This document shows positions 1 through 7,049 of a stretch of DNA of 20,846 nt, piece after piece (within the stretch, counting starts at the first letter, position 1; each line of letters begins with the position of its first letter). This DNA is from Deltaproteobacteria bacterium (GTDB taxonomy: Bacteria > Desulfobacterota > DSM-4660 > Desulfatiglandales > HGW-15). The notes under the pieces are model-generated. The model did not search any database. It saw only the letters and a list, made by a program, of their open reading frames with translations, and was not told the DNA's origin. The translations under genes and the position numbers were made by a program. The stretch spans positions 1 to 20,846 of the forward strand of contig JAFGDF010000321.1 of the NCBI GenBank assembly GCA_016932235.1, read 5' to 3'.

Positions 1-591
1 AGCCTGATGGCATCCCTTAATTCTCTCGTCAGCGCTCTCGAAGCAAAGGATAAATATACACAGCAACATTCAGAAAGGGTAACTGATCTTTCAAAAAGGA
101 TCGCATTTAAAATGGGATGCAGTAGGAATGATATCATCAAGCTCGATACAAGCGGACCCATCCACGATATCGGGAAAATTGGTATTAAAGACTCCATTCT
201 TAATAAACCGGGAAGTTTGACCGAAGAAGAATACGACCATATCAAGACGCATCCACTGATAGGTGAAAATATAGTTTTACCTTTGGGACTGGATAAAGAA
301 GAGTTGTCTATCATCAGGAATCATCATGAAAGATGGGACGGGAGAGGATATCCCGACGGTTTGAAGGGTAACGATATTCCAAAACTTTCCAGGATACTGG
401 CCGTAGCTGATGCCTTCGATGCCATGAATTCCAGCAGGGCTTACCGAAAAGCGCTCCCTTTCTCTCAATGTCTTGTCGAACTGAAAAACAACAGTGGAAC
501 TCAGTTTGATCCGGAGGTTATTGAGGCACTCCTTTCAATCTTTTCCGTCCGGTCGGACATAAACCGGGAAGCCTCGCCGTACGCCGCATAA
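1..591 (+). CDS. HD-GYP domain phosphodiesterase, C-terminal part (5' truncated by window edge)
   Basis: The reading frame is open to the first base, so the visible ~196 residues are probably the C-terminal catalytic part of a longer response-regulator or sensor protein; the ATG at 7 lies inside an already folded-looking start (LNSLVSALEAKDKYTQQHS) and is unlikely to be the true start. Seen in the sequence, counting from that ATG: the metal-binding HD pair in HDIGKIGI (H53/D54), a THP histidine (H82), the HH pair (H106/H107) and the family signature GRGYPDGL with GYP at 114-116, followed by the conserved ADAFDAM. This family hydrolyses cyclic di-GMP to pGpG/GMP in the cytoplasm. All expected metal-site residues are present, so it is probably active. 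The PilZ gene downstream suggests local c-di-GMP signalling, but a sigma-54 promoter separates the two, so they need not be one operon. Confidence 0.93.
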   Translation, partial: SLMASLNSLVSALEAKDKYTQQHSERVTDLSKRIAFKMGCSRNDIIKLDTSGPIHDIGKIGIKDSILNKPGSLTEEEYDHIKTHPLIGENIVLPLGLDKEELSIIRNHHERWDGRGYPDGLKGNDIPKLSRILAVADAFDAMNSSRAYRKALPFSQCLVELKNNSGTQFDPEVIEALLSIFSVRSDINREASPYAA

Positions 592-663
592 GGCCTCATG
601 CGTCAAACTTGCCGGGAACGAGCACGACCGAAAAAAGAGTTTCCCAAGCTGCGATTTTCATGC

Positions 664-682
664 AATTTCCCGCCCGGAAATT
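664..682. promoter_or_regulatory. 7-bp inverted repeat upstream of the sigma-54 promoter
   Basis: AATTTCC - CGCCC - GGAAATT is a perfect 7-bp inverted repeat with a 5-base centre. It ends 21 bases before the -24 element at 703. It could be a regulator site or a small hairpin closing the HD-GYP transcript; no T-run follows, so a terminator is not favoured. Function is inference. Confidence 0.35.
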
Positions 683-702
683 AGTGCCGGAATCTGCGAT
701 TT

Positions 703-718
703 TGGCATTTTTATTGCA
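703..718 (+). promoter_or_regulatory. Sigma-54 (RpoN) promoter for the PilZ/kinase-like pair
   Basis: TGGCAT-TTTTA-TTGCA matches the -24/-12 consensus TGGCAC-N5-TTGCW with one mismatch and has the strict GG-N10-GC spacing. Transcription would begin near base 729, about 55 bases before the ATG at 785. Sigma-54 promoters need an enhancer-binding activator, and flagellar/motility genes are a common class of target. An exact 10-bp repeat CTGCGATTTT occurs at 649-658 and 694-703, overlapping the -24 edge. Confidence 0.72.
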
Positions 719-784
719 TCTCTCATTCAATTATGTTTTCTTTTCTTCGAAAAATATTCGATAATGAGAAGTGGAGTTCGTTGA

Positions 785-1339
785 ATGATCAGCAATAATA
801 AACGCAGTCATTTCAGGGTTGAAATACTTGTTCCGGCCAGGTGGGAAATCTTGAATCAGCAGGAATTAGATCTTGTTAAAAAAGGGCTTGCCCCCGATAT
901 TTTTAAGGCCGATTCTTTTTTAAGCCCCATTGATGAAATTCTCGTCCAAACTCCGCCAGGATCTGTAGAGGAACAGTTATATAACTGTCTTCAGTTCCTG
1001 AACAACAAACTCGACTTTATTATCGAGCATTTATTACCCGATTCAATGAAAGGCATGAATAGGCAAGGCGAAGTAATTGAAATCAGCGCCTCAGGTTTGA
1101 AATTTTCATGTAAGGAAAATCTGGGGACCGGAATCCTGCTAAAGATGAACTTGATTTTGTCTGGGAGCTTTAAATATCAGATGAATTTCATTGCTGAAGT
1201 AATGAGGGTTGAGAAAAGGGATGGCAAATTTATTATCGCGGCAAGGTTTGCCCATATAAATAGTGACGATCGGGACTCTATAGTAAAGGCAGTATTTAAA
1301 AAACACCGGCTGGATATCAGAGCTAAAAAAGATAAATAG
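785..1339 (+). CDS. PilZ-domain protein with a helical insertion
   Basis: A 184-residue cytoplasmic protein with no signal peptide or membrane segment. The N-terminal RxxxR motif of PilZ domains is visible (R7-S-H-F-R11, followed by VEILVPARW), and the second motif appears as E99-I-S-A-S-G104, where canonical c-di-GMP binders have D/N-x-S-x-x-G. The two motifs are about 90 residues apart rather than the usual 20-30. The intervening stretch (about 25-88) is mostly helical and includes FLNNKLDFIIEHLL, like the oligomerising helix inserted in some PilZ proteins. Inference: a divergent, possibly oligomeric PilZ effector; nucleotide binding is uncertain because of the D/N to E change. It has a GGAG-like ribosome site before the ATG, sits behind a sigma-54 promoter, and is followed after 13 bases by the kinase-like gene, so the two are probably co-transcribed. 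Confidence 0.75.
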   Translation: MISNNKRSHFRVEILVPARWEILNQQELDLVKKGLAPDIFKADSFLSPIDEILVQTPPGSVEEQLYNCLQFLNNKLDFIIEHLLPDSMKGMNRQGEVIEISASGLKFSCKENLGTGILLKMNLILSGSFKYQMNFIAEVMRVEKRDGKFIIAARFAHINSDDRDSIVKAVFKKHRLDIRAKKDK

Positions 1340-1352
1340 GAGAGGATGAATC

Positions 1353-2096
1353 TTGAATAAAATATCGGATGATCTCTTGATAAGACTAATCAAACAGGCA
1401 TCCCTCGGAAAACTTATAGGAGGCCTTATACACAACATTAACGGTCTTATGCAGAATCTTGGGCTTAATATCGAAATGGCAAATCTCCTGATCAACAATC
1501 CCAACTCGGGGCCTAACGACATAATTGAAGATATTAAAAAACGATTAACAAGGATGGAAGAAGAATTCAGCCGGATCGATCATTTGATAAGAGCCGTTTC
1601 CGTTAAAGCCGATCCCCGTACCGATTATTCCAAGTCTCTGAATCTTAATAATTTTCTCGAACAAGAACTGGAGTTTCTTAATTCCAACCTTTATTTCAAA
1701 CACAACGTCCAAAAAGATCTAAGGTTCGAACCAGACCCTCCGTGCGCAGCGGATCTTCCGGAAAATTCTTTTTTAGCTCTGGGCTGGTTTCTTCATGCGA
1801 TGATCGAGGAACTGGAAACAAGGGAAGCAAAGTTACTATCCATAAAAACTTACACACAAGATTTAAAGTCCGAGATAATTCTTTCCACTGAAAAAGGTGG
1901 CCTTTCCGGTGAATTCCTTGATCAGGTGCATTTCTGTTCATCCGATCAGGAAAGTTCCGAAACAAATGATAAAGGCATCACTCTGAATCCGGCTCTGAAA
2001 ATCTTTGAGAAAGAAGGGATATCAATAAGACATGGAGCTGAATCAGACAGAGCTTCGATCAGGATGACAATCCCTTTAATATCGAATAAGTCCTGA
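1353..2096 (+). CDS. Histidine kinase-like protein (H-box helix, no recognisable ATPase domain)
   Basis: The TTG at 1353 is chosen because AGGAGAGG (1338-1345) is well placed for it; the ATG at 1346 gives only a four-codon frame. The 247-residue product opens with a sequence like the dimerisation/phosphoacceptor helix of sensor kinases: SLGKLIGGLIHNINGLMQNL, with H27 where the phosphorylated histidine would be. A second helix with heptad-like charge (about 57-82) would complete the helical hairpin. The C-terminal part (about 100-240) is the size of an ATPase domain, but I cannot find clear N, G1, F or G2 boxes; no DxGxG or GxGxG is visible. It may be a degenerate kinase, a phosphotransfer protein or an inhibitory dimer, and could work with the PilZ protein or an enhancer-binding protein not in the window. 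There is no membrane segment. It ends 23 bases from a convergent gene. Confidence 0.6.
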   Translation: MNKISDDLLIRLIKQASLGKLIGGLIHNINGLMQNLGLNIEMANLLINNPNSGPNDIIEDIKKRLTRMEEEFSRIDHLIRAVSVKADPRTDYSKSLNLNNFLEQELEFLNSNLYFKHNVQKDLRFEPDPPCAADLPENSFLALGWFLHAMIEELETREAKLLSIKTYTQDLKSEIILSTEKGGLSGEFLDQVHFCSSDQESSETNDKGITLNPALKIFEKEGISIRHGAESDRASIRMTIPLISNKS

Positions 2097-2119
2097 AAGG
2101 ACCCGTCGTTATCTTTTTA

Positions 2120-2599
2120 CTAAAAATAATCCCCCCTCCTGAATTTGGCTATTTCAGTGCCCATTGTTACGGAAATTCCCGAAATGATTGATTTTAATTT
2201 TTCCGGAGTGCCCGGATCGGCTTCACGCAGCCGCAGGCTATCAATCCTGTCTTCAAGATGTCCAAGCAGTGAGTCGAGTTCCGATGAAGGTTTTGAAATA
2301 TCAGCCAGTCGTTCGGAATAGAAATCTATCAGATCCAGTGTCTCATAAAGTTCCTTCACAAGCTGTCCTCTTAAAAGATTACCATTTTTCATCTCGCTTG
2401 TGCATTCCGTCCTGTGCAATATCTTTACTCCGTCAATCGGTCTTATCTCGCTGCTCCCGGACGCCATAATCCTTGTGTCTTCTGCCCGGGGTCTGATACT
2501 GCACATTATTTCTTTGAAACTATCACTTGTTCCCTTATTAACCTTTGGATGCTTTGCCTTTTGTTTTATGAGCGATATGCCGCTTTCATAAACCTTCAT
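2120..2599 (-). CDS. Unrecognised 159-residue helical protein with its own sigma-54 promoter
   Basis: The start is set at the ATG at 2599 because GGAAAGGAG lies 6-7 bases before it; an upstream TTG at 2620 would add seven residues spanning that ribosome site. The product has a polar, probably disordered first half (MKVYESGISLIKQK...) and a helical second half (about 85-150) rich in Leu/Glu/Lys/Arg with heptad-like spacing (LRGQLVKELYETLDLIDFYS). It has no signal peptide, membrane segment or cysteine motif. I do not recognise the family. Size, basic unstructured head, helical tail, sigma-54 promoter and position beside the che operon would suit a flagellar chaperone or regulator of the FlgN/FliT/FlgM kind, but no diagnostic motif supports any of these. 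It is convergent with the kinase-like gene and on the same strand as the che genes. Confidence 0.6.
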   Translation of the reverse strand: MKVYESGISLIKQKAKHPKVNKGTSDSFKEIMCSIRPRAEDTRIMASGSSEIRPIDGVKILHRTECTSEMKNGNLLRGQLVKELYETLDLIDFYSERLADISKPSSELDSLLGHLEDRIDSLRLREADPGTPEKLKSIISGISVTMGTEIAKFRRGDYF

Positions 2600-2944
2600 C
2601 CCTTTCTCCTTTCCATGCAATATTTAACGCTGTGGTATAAAATATGCAAAAAATTTGCCAAAACACGACTCATAAAAGATGATACCCATATATTGAAGGC
2701 GATTGAGCGCGTAGTTATTGTTATTTCATAGAATTGCGACTTAAAGGCTGCCTGTATCAATTAATTTCGTGCCTTCGATTCCGTTATGTTTCCGGAATAT
2801 ATAGACAGTCCGCATTGACCACGATGGGAAGGATCTTCCGGAAAAGATGAAAAAAATGCCTATAGCGTATAAACTGGCAACAGATTTCATGCACAGGCAA
2901 TTTGAATCCCGGATGCAAACTTTCTCTTTGCTTGTTCAACTTTA
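2600..2944. other. 345-base intergenic region between cheY and the 159-residue gene
   Basis: Besides the sigma-54 promoter at 2645-2660 (minus), this stretch holds two exact copies of the palindrome TTCCGGAA at 2790-2797 and 2836-2843. I see no convincing gene: the only ATG frame of note (2847-2948, plus, 33 residues) has a poor ribosome site and runs into the antisense end of cheY. No hairpin-plus-T-run terminator for cheY is visible. Confidence 0.6.
2645..2660 (-). promoter_or_regulatory. Sigma-54 (RpoN) promoter for the 159-residue gene
   Basis: Read on the minus strand the site is TGGCAA-ATTTT-TTGCA, with the GG-N10-GC spacing required by sigma-54 and one mismatch to TGGCAC-N5-TTGCW. Transcription would start near 2634, giving a leader of about 35 bases to the ATG at 2599. 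It also resembles the plus-strand site at 703-718, with its T-rich spacer. Confidence 0.72.
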
Positions 2945-3325
2945 TTAATTAAAAACTTTTTCCAGCTTTGCGCCGAAAGTTTCGGGCGTGAAAGGCTTGA
3001 CAATGTAGTTGCTTACACCTGCCTGCACTGCCTCTACGACGTTTTCCTTCTGACCCTCGGCAGTAACCATGAGAAACGGTATTTTTCTCATGTTGTCGTC
3101 AGCCCTGACAGCCTTTAGCAGCTCCAATCCGGTCATATTTGGCATATTCCAGTCAGAAACTATAAGCCCGACATTCTCTTTTTTTAACTCGCTTAGCGCC
3201 TTGCTGCCGTCATCGGCTTCAATAACATCGTTGAAACCCAGCTGTTTTAAAACACCCTTTATGATCCTCCTCATAGTTGCGAAATCATCTACCACAAGAA
3301 CTTTAATAGATTTATCAATCGCCAT
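2945..3325 (-). CDS. cheY: Chemotaxis response regulator CheY
   Basis: A 126-residue single receiver domain, the normal CheY length, with no output domain. Key residues are in place: acidic pair D13/D14 (VLVVDDFATMRRI), phospho-acceptor D58 (SDWNMPNMTG), T88 (MVTAEG), the switch aromatic Y107 and K110 (NYIVKPF). The sequence is of the flagellar-motor CheY type. CheA phosphorylates it; phospho-CheY binds the motor switch (FliM) and alters rotation. AGGAGG lies 7 bases before the ATG. It is the last gene of the che operon, 64 bases after cheZ, close enough to be co-transcribed but with room for its own control. Confidence 0.96.
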   Translation of the reverse strand: MAIDKSIKVLVVDDFATMRRIIKGVLKQLGFNDVIEADDGSKALSELKKENVGLIVSDWNMPNMTGLELLKAVRADDNMRKIPFLMVTAEGQKENVVEAVQAGVSNYIVKPFTPETFGAKLEKVFN

Positions 3326-3389
3326 TTTTCATCCTCCTGAATATCTTCAATATGTTAATACCAATAGAATGCAAGCGCGTTTATCCATT

Positions 3390-4496
3390 TTATAAACTCT
3401 TAAGCAGTTCATCGATACCAGCCTGATCCAGACCCTGCCCGTCCCGCTGGGGACCTCTCAGGGCGGACATATATTCGTGCACATCATTGTTCAGGTCTTC
3501 ATAGCTCTTTGTGGGGTCTTCCCTGTGCTTTTTCAATTTTATGCCAAAAGAAACGATTAACTCCTCAATCCTTGCCTCCATGGATCTTACAAGCCTGATT
3601 ATCCTCTGAATTCTCTGACCGACAAGATCCTGGAAACTGAGGGGTTGCATCATGCTTAAAGACTTATCGCTGATTTTTCTCAACACATCAATCTGTCCAT
3701 TAAGCGCTCCAATCAACTTATCAAAGTCTTTCAAAACGGTTCTTTTGCTACCGTTCCCATTTTCGGATAACAATGATTCCAATAATTTTATCTGTCTGCT
3801 TGCGAGGTCCATCTGCGCCTCGTTAATATCCATTATCTTCATCGTGCTTTCTTCCAAAGTGCTGTTAATGCCCTCAAGCTGGTTGCTCGCCTCAGGAATA
3901 TCCCTTGAAGCTATCTCAACAATATCCGGCTCAATCCTATCTTGAATCTCCTTTCTAAAATCTATTAGTTCTCTGGCAACCTCCCTTATCTTTTCCGAAA
4001 ATTCCATCGTGAGCAATTCAAAAAATTCACCGTTCTTCAGTTTCTGAATCATTATCTTTAATGATTCGACATCTTCCTGAGACAACGCTCCTGATTTCAG
4101 CTTCTTATCAATACACTCTATATCCAGTTTTTCTTGAGGATCAGATCCACTCTTCATTGAAAGACTGAAATTCCTGCACAGATGTTCATGTCCTGCCGCA
4201 TCTGTTCCCGATAGAAGATCATCCGTGAATTTTTCAATATTAAAGAGGATCTGATATTCACTGCAATTAAATGCAATCCCTGAGTTCATGAGAATGAAGT
4301 ACGGCATCATGCCATCGGCATCCAATGCATTTTCTACCGAATATATTTTCCCGCCCAACTCCAGTAACAGACCATTTCCATCTCTCTTAGAAACAAGGTT
4401 TGCATTATAACGACCGATAATCCTGTAAATCTCATCAACATGAAACGCGATCTTATCCAGATTCCCATCCAGATTCCCCATAACCACATTACACAT
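3390..4496 (-). CDS. cheZ: CheY-P phosphatase CheZ with long N-terminal extension
   Basis: At 368 residues this is much longer than the ~214 of enterobacterial CheZ. The C-terminal ~200 residues carry the family's marks: ASNQLEGI (203-210) like the N-terminal helix of CheZ, the catalytic segment SFQDLVGQRIQRI with D290 and Q294 in the D-L-x-G-Q arrangement (E. coli D143/Q147), and a C-terminal CheY-binding peptide QAGIDELLKSL ending exactly at the stop. CheZ is a long four-helix-bundle dimer whose glutamine positions water to dephosphorylate CheY. The first ~145 residues are not part of the known fold as I remember it. They contain a globular-looking part (FHVDEIYRIIG..., 1-95) and a short helical linker, and I do not recognise the domain. 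GGAGG precedes the start, and the gene begins four bases after the cheR stop. Confidence 0.88.
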   Translation of the reverse strand: MCNVVMGNLDGNLDKIAFHVDEIYRIIGRYNANLVSKRDGNGLLLELGGKIYSVENALDADGMMPYFILMNSGIAFNCSEYQILFNIEKFTDDLLSGTDAAGHEHLCRNFSLSMKSGSDPQEKLDIECIDKKLKSGALSQEDVESLKIMIQKLKNGEFFELLTMEFSEKIREVARELIDFRKEIQDRIEPDIVEIASRDIPEASNQLEGINSTLEESTMKIMDINEAQMDLASRQIKLLESLLSENGNGSKRTVLKDFDKLIGALNGQIDVLRKISDKSLSMMQPLSFQDLVGQRIQRIIRLVRSMEARIEELIVSFGIKLKKHREDPTKSYEDLNNDVHEYMSALRGPQRDGQGLDQAGIDELLKSL

Positions 4497-4500
4497 CCTA

Positions 4501-5355
4501 TCATCCTCCCCTTTTTTTTAATCGATAGAAAACCGACCGCAAATGTCTTTGAGGCACAAACTGTGGAGAAACCCCTGTCAGGGATTCTGTTGAACCTATT
4601 ATGAGGTAACCATCCGGCTCCATTATATGGGCTATCTTTTCAAAAAGTTTATTACGATCCTCAGGGGTAAAGTAAATGGCGACATTTCTACAGAAGATGA
4701 CATCAAATTTCCCAAGTCCCGAAAAAGAATCCATGAGATTTATTTTCTTAAAAGTCGCCATCGCCCTGATGTCATCCCTTATCTTCCATCTGTTACCTTC
4801 ATCTTTAAAATATTTATTGAGGAATTTCTTCTCAAGGCCCCTATCAATCTCAAATCTGTTGTAATGCCCGTAACTCGCCCTCGCGATTGCTGCGTCAGAT
4901 ATATCCGTTCCAAGCAGCCTTATATTATATTTGCCAATATCCCGGAGCATTTCTTTCAAAACCATTGCGATACTGTACACCTCCTGACCTGTGGAACACG
5001 CAGCGCTCCATATGCGAAGATGGGTGGGTAACGATCCTGCAGATACCACGGACCGTCTATCGATAAGCTCCGGGATTATCTTATACTGAAACATCTCAAA
5101 TGGAGACATGTCTCTGAAAAACAGGGTTTCATTTGTCGTCATGCGATCAATTATTTTTCTTTCAATGTTTTTACTCGAATCATTCTTGGCCTTCATATAC
5201 AGATGAAAGAAACTCGAGCAGCCTTCTTCTTGAGCAAGCGTATTCAGCCTTGTTTCAATGAGATAGCCCTTATTTATATCGAGAAAAATCCCTGAAATCT
5301 TATGGATGTAATCAGACAAGATTCTTATCTCATCAGGGTTCACATGAAGTTTCAT
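4501..5355 (-). CDS. cheR: Chemotaxis protein methyltransferase CheR
   Basis: A 284-residue SAM-dependent enzyme that methylates receptor glutamates for adaptation. The N-terminal helical domain (about 1-85) ends in the family motif MTTNETLFFRD (72-82). The SAM-binding loop is IWSAACSTGQEVYSIAM (115-131), with GQEVYS where most relatives have GEEPYS. LLGTDIS (147-153) and IFCRNVAIYF (220-229) complete the class I methyltransferase core. The length is normal. There is no C-terminal tetratricopeptide extension. The ATG follows directly after the TGA of cheB (no spacer), so translation is probably coupled; only a weak AGG is visible upstream. Confidence 0.95.
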   Translation of the reverse strand: MKLHVNPDEIRILSDYIHKISGIFLDINKGYLIETRLNTLAQEEGCSSFFHLYMKAKNDSSKNIERKIIDRMTTNETLFFRDMSPFEMFQYKIIPELIDRRSVVSAGSLPTHLRIWSAACSTGQEVYSIAMVLKEMLRDIGKYNIRLLGTDISDAAIARASYGHYNRFEIDRGLEKKFLNKYFKDEGNRWKIRDDIRAMATFKKINLMDSFSGLGKFDVIFCRNVAIYFTPEDRNKLFEKIAHIMEPDGYLIIGSTESLTGVSPQFVPQRHLRSVFYRLKKRGG

Positions 5356-6504
5356 TCAACTATTACCTAAAGCCTTTTCGCGAAAATACACTCCGTTGAC
5401 ACTATAATATATTTCACTGGCTATCCTCTCCAAAGGGACAACAGCGTCAACAAGTCCGATCTCAATAGGCTCCTTAGGCATCCCATAGACGACACAAGTT
5501 TCCTCGTTCTGCGCTATGATATAAGATCCGCTGCGCTTCATCAGCTTCAAACCCTGGGTACCGTCCGATCCCATACCGGTCATGATAACTCCGGTCGACC
5601 GTCCTACGTAATAGCGTGCAATTGACCTGAAAAGATAATCCACTGAAGGTCTGCAGCTGTTTTCAGGAGGATCATCGGTAATTCTTATTATCCGGCTCGT
5701 GCCGTCGGCGCCTGCCGCGACTTTCATCTGTTTGCCACCGGGAGCTATCAGCGCTGTATTTCCCTTCACCGGTTCGCCATCAACGGCTTCCTTCACATCA
5801 AATGCGCATTTGGAGTCCAGGTTCATTGCAAGCGATTTTGTAAATATCGGGGGCATGTGCTGCACAATTAATATGGGCACACTGAAATCGGACGGAATCA
5901 TAGGAAGCATATCGGCGAGCGCCCTTGGCCCGCCTGTAGATACGCCTATGCCAATGATCTCTGCTTTTACTCTCTTTTTGCCGGCTATTGTCCTCATACG
6001 TTCCATAATGCCGTTCACAGTTGAAGATCTGCGGTTAATTTTCGTTTCTGAACCTGAGGAGTTTCCCTTTAAGATATCTTTTATCTCTTTATGACGGCAA
6101 AATGCCTTTAGCATTGGAGCAATAGCTCTTTTTATTTCCTTACGGTTTTCCTCCATGCAGCCCTTTTCAGGTTTTGTAATAAAATCAAATGCCCCCAACT
6201 CCAGGGCCTTCATGGTTAACTCGCCACTCTTGTGAGTGAGCGTGCTTATGACAATTGCCTCCACATGAGGCGCCATGGATTTCATCTCCTTGAGGACGTC
6301 AAGGCCGCTCATTTCGGGCATTTCGATGTCAAGAGTCAGAATATCCGGCCTTAATGAATCGATCTTGGACATGGCTATTTTTCCGTTACTCGCGGTCCCA
6401 ACCACTTCGACTCCCGGAAGATCCGAAAGAGCGTCACCGACAACTTTTCTGTAAACCACGGTATCATCCACCACAAGAACCCTGAGTTTTTTCTGCTGGC
6501 TCAT
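5356..6504 (-). CDS. cheB: Chemotaxis methylesterase/deamidase CheB
   Basis: A 382-residue response regulator with an N-terminal receiver (about 5-125; acidic pair D13/D14, phospho-acceptor D59 in LTLDIEMPEMSG, KP at 111-112). A variable linker (about 130-180) leads to the methylesterase domain (about 182-375). Its catalytic triad is visible as S189 (GVSTGGP), H216 (VQHMPP) and D314 (MTGMGSDG). CheB removes methyl groups from receptors and deamidates glutamines when CheA phosphorylates it. The linker is rather long and polar. The start codon gives a normal receiver N-terminus although the purine-rich GAGGGA sits very close to it. It lies between cheW and cheR in the operon. Confidence 0.95.
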   Translation of the reverse strand: MSQQKKLRVLVVDDTVVYRKVVGDALSDLPGVEVVGTASNGKIAMSKIDSLRPDILTLDIEMPEMSGLDVLKEMKSMAPHVEAIVISTLTHKSGELTMKALELGAFDFITKPEKGCMEENRKEIKRAIAPMLKAFCRHKEIKDILKGNSSGSETKINRRSSTVNGIMERMRTIAGKKRVKAEIIGIGVSTGGPRALADMLPMIPSDFSVPILIVQHMPPIFTKSLAMNLDSKCAFDVKEAVDGEPVKGNTALIAPGGKQMKVAAGADGTSRIIRITDDPPENSCRPSVDYLFRSIARYYVGRSTGVIMTGMGSDGTQGLKLMKRSGSYIIAQNEETCVVYGMPKEPIEIGLVDAVVPLERIASEIYYSVNGVYFREKALGNS

Positions 6505-6539
6505 TCCCTCAAAACTCTCTGTCCGTTATTACACGCCTG

Positions 6540-7007
6540 TCAAATCTGATCAGCCTTCTCTTTAAAGACTTCCTCAACATTGATTATACCGATCAGGCTG
6601 TTTTCCGTTTTATATACACCTTCAAAATATTTTCCCTGGACGCCCCCGATATTGGCCGGTGGAGGCTCCACACTGTCCCGCTTCGCCCTTTCCACATCAC
6701 CGATTCGATCAACCAGAAGCCCTATGTACTCATTCTGTGAATGGACAATGATATTCCTTGTTTCGTTGCTTATCTTTGTCCTCGTAAGGCCGAGCTTTTT
6801 CCCGAGATCAATAACCGTCACGATCTGTCCGCGTAAATTGAGGATTCCTTTAACATATTCCGGTGCCTGGGGAACCATTGTCATCTCCAGATGCTTGTTT
6901 ATTTCCTGGATCCTGAGGATATCCATCCCGCACCTTGCGCCGCCCACAAAAAAAGTGGCTAATTCAATTACTTTTCCATCGGATTTCATCTCGTTCGCGT
7001 TTCTCAT
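6540..7007 (-). CDS. cheW: Chemotaxis coupling protein CheW
   Basis: A single CheW-like SH3 domain that couples receptors to the CheA P5 domain. Typical segments are present: FFVGGARCGMDILRIQEI near the start, PEYVKGILNLRGQIVTVIDL in the middle and GIINVEEVF at the end. Three starts are possible: TTG at 7037 (165 residues), ATG at 7007 (155 residues) and ATG at 6989. I chose 7007 because a run of six G precedes it at about the right distance and the length fits the family; the TTG would add a peptide (SYLCGGFWQ) that does not look like CheW and has no good ribosome site. The cheA stop is 42 bases upstream. Confidence 0.92.
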   Translation of the reverse strand: MRNANEMKSDGKVIELATFFVGGARCGMDILRIQEINKHLEMTMVPQAPEYVKGILNLRGQIVTVIDLGKKLGLTRTKISNETRNIIVHSQNEYIGLLVDRIGDVERAKRDSVEPPPANIGGVQGKYFEGVYKTENSLIGIINVEEVFKEKADQI

Positions 7008-7049
7008 TTGCCAAAACCCCCCGCATAAATATGACAACTCGATGAGCTA

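Noticed and set aside
2400..2731. Plus-strand frames overlapping the 159-residue gene
   Set aside because: They are opposite a frame with a good ribosome site and sigma-54 promoter and have no recognisable features.
1756..2847. Shared 15-mer GGATCTTCCGGAAAA at about 1753 and 2831
   Set aside because: One copy lies within a coding frame; no further similarity around them, so probably chance plus codon bias, apart from the TTCCGGAA palindrome noted separately.
2917..2933. GCAAA/TTTGC hairpin after cheY as a terminator
   Set aside because: Only a 5-bp AT-rich stem with no T-run on the minus strand.
2847..2948. 33-codon plus-strand frame (MKKMPIAYKL...)
   Set aside because: Weak ribosome site, runs into the antisense end of cheY, no family or signal features.
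3359..3384. Sigma-54-like site upstream of cheY (minus strand TGG...TTGCA)
   Set aside because: The spacing is GG-N12-GC, two bases too long.
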